Translations under genes and position numbers: made by a program
Notes under the pieces: model-generated
Seen by the model: only the letters and a program-made list of their open reading frames with translations
Databases searched by the model: none
What the model was told of the DNA's origin: nothing
Shown: piece by piece, positions 63,838-64,000 of the stretch
Numbering within the stretch: position 1 is the first letter of the stretch
Layout of the letters: every line of letters begins with the position of its first letter
Assembly (NCBI GenBank): GCA_963830775.1
Contig: CAWHNT010000026.1
Span: 1 to 64,000, forward strand
Direction of reading: 5' to 3'
DNA: 64,000 nucleotides
DNA from: CAWHNT01 sp963830775
GTDB taxonomy: Bacteria; Pseudomonadota; Alphaproteobacteria; Geminicoccales; Geminicoccaceae

Positions 63838-63944
63838 CCGGCTTTGATCTCGCATTCGCGTGCGCGAGGCGGTCGGCCTACTCGCGCCGGTTCGGGAGCG
63901 CCTATATGTAGGGTCGGCATCAGGCGCCAACAGAAGGACAGGCC

Positions 63945-64000
63945 ATGACCACCTTCAACGATCGGGAGCGGGGCGAGGAGGCGAGGTTCCGCCACGACCA
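63945..64000 (+). CDS. DUF1476 (ATPase zeta-subunit-like) protein, 5' part
   Basis: The first 18 codons read TTFNDRERGEEARFRHDQ after the initiator, matching the strongly conserved start of the DUF1476 family (TTFDDREKAFEAKFAHDEE). In Paracoccus the family member is the zeta inhibitor of F1-ATPase. The window ends inside the gene. ATG at 63945 follows AGGACAGG. Supported by sequence start only. Confidence 0.8.
   Translation, partial: MTTFNDRERGEEARFRHD

Overview
The window is a high-GC (roughly 70 percent by eye), gene-dense chromosomal segment of an alphaproteobacterium. Sequence signs of this are a LexA box of the alphaproteobacterial type (GAAC-N7-GAAC), sigma-EcfG promoter motifs (GGAAC-N16-CGTT), a CIRCE element ahead of groESL, an F0 operon (atpI-B-E-F'-F) separate from F1, the mutY / DUF721 / dsbA / smc neighbourhood, and a Mic60-like gene inside a hemC-hemD-hemY cluster. 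Placement near Rhodospirillales/Geminicoccales is only a guess from gene content.

Layout. 1-1.6 kb: the C-terminus of a Kup potassium transporter, convergent with a PL6-type beta-helix protein. 1.8-7.3 kb: a minus-strand operon dctP-dctQ-dctM-pcaB-pcaD-pcaC, in which a TRAP importer is translationally coupled to beta-ketoadipate enzymes; a PcaQ-like palindrome lies upstream. 7.3-17.4 kb: two small stress/unknown proteins, an LpoA-like lipoprotein, rsmI-yraN, mutY, dciA, a probable GsrN-type small RNA, dsbA and smc. 17.4-20.3 kb: the ATP synthase F0 operon. 20.3-23.3 kb: vapBC, lexA with its SOS operator, a SYLF lipoprotein and a glycerophosphodiesterase. 23.3-28.1 kb: tlyA, dxs, ispA, xseB and a histone-deacetylase-like gene (isoprenoid cluster). 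28.2-34.2 kb: hemY, Mic60-like, hemD and hemC, divergent from tsaD. 34.3-40.8 kb: a Pot-type ABC importer, an enolase-superfamily enzyme and a zinc alcohol dehydrogenase. 41-45 kb: leuB and leuD, small proteins and a LysE-type exporter. 45-51 kb: hydroxyacid-type oxidoreductases, an inositol-phosphatase-like enzyme, an aldo/keto reductase and an RraA-like protein. 51.3-55.5 kb: a class IV aminotransferase followed by aapJ-aapQ-aapM with no aapP; an IS110-type transposase remnant lies where the ATPase gene would be expected. 56-58.8 kb: usg and groESL. 59-60.7 kb: a broken PGN_0703-like restriction endonuclease. 60.8-64 kb: a Crp-family regulator, a quinone oxidoreductase, an MgtC-like protein, an NRDE protein and the start of a DUF1476 gene.

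A striking property is that more than a dozen otherwise convincing genes, including groEL, dxs, hemD, pcaB, potA and potD, carry a single-base frameshift. In most of these, removing one base restores the family sequence. Because several are normally essential, residual assembly indels are the likeliest cause. These genes are annotated as full-length CDS with the shift noted. The PGN_0703-like locus and the IS110 fragment look genuinely decayed.

The most interesting non-coding element is at 12444-12531: a perfect EcfG promoter, a C-rich segment and an intrinsic terminator next to mutY/dciA. This is the arrangement expected of the general-stress small RNA GsrN. A second EcfG-type promoter precedes a small hydrophilic protein at 40972.
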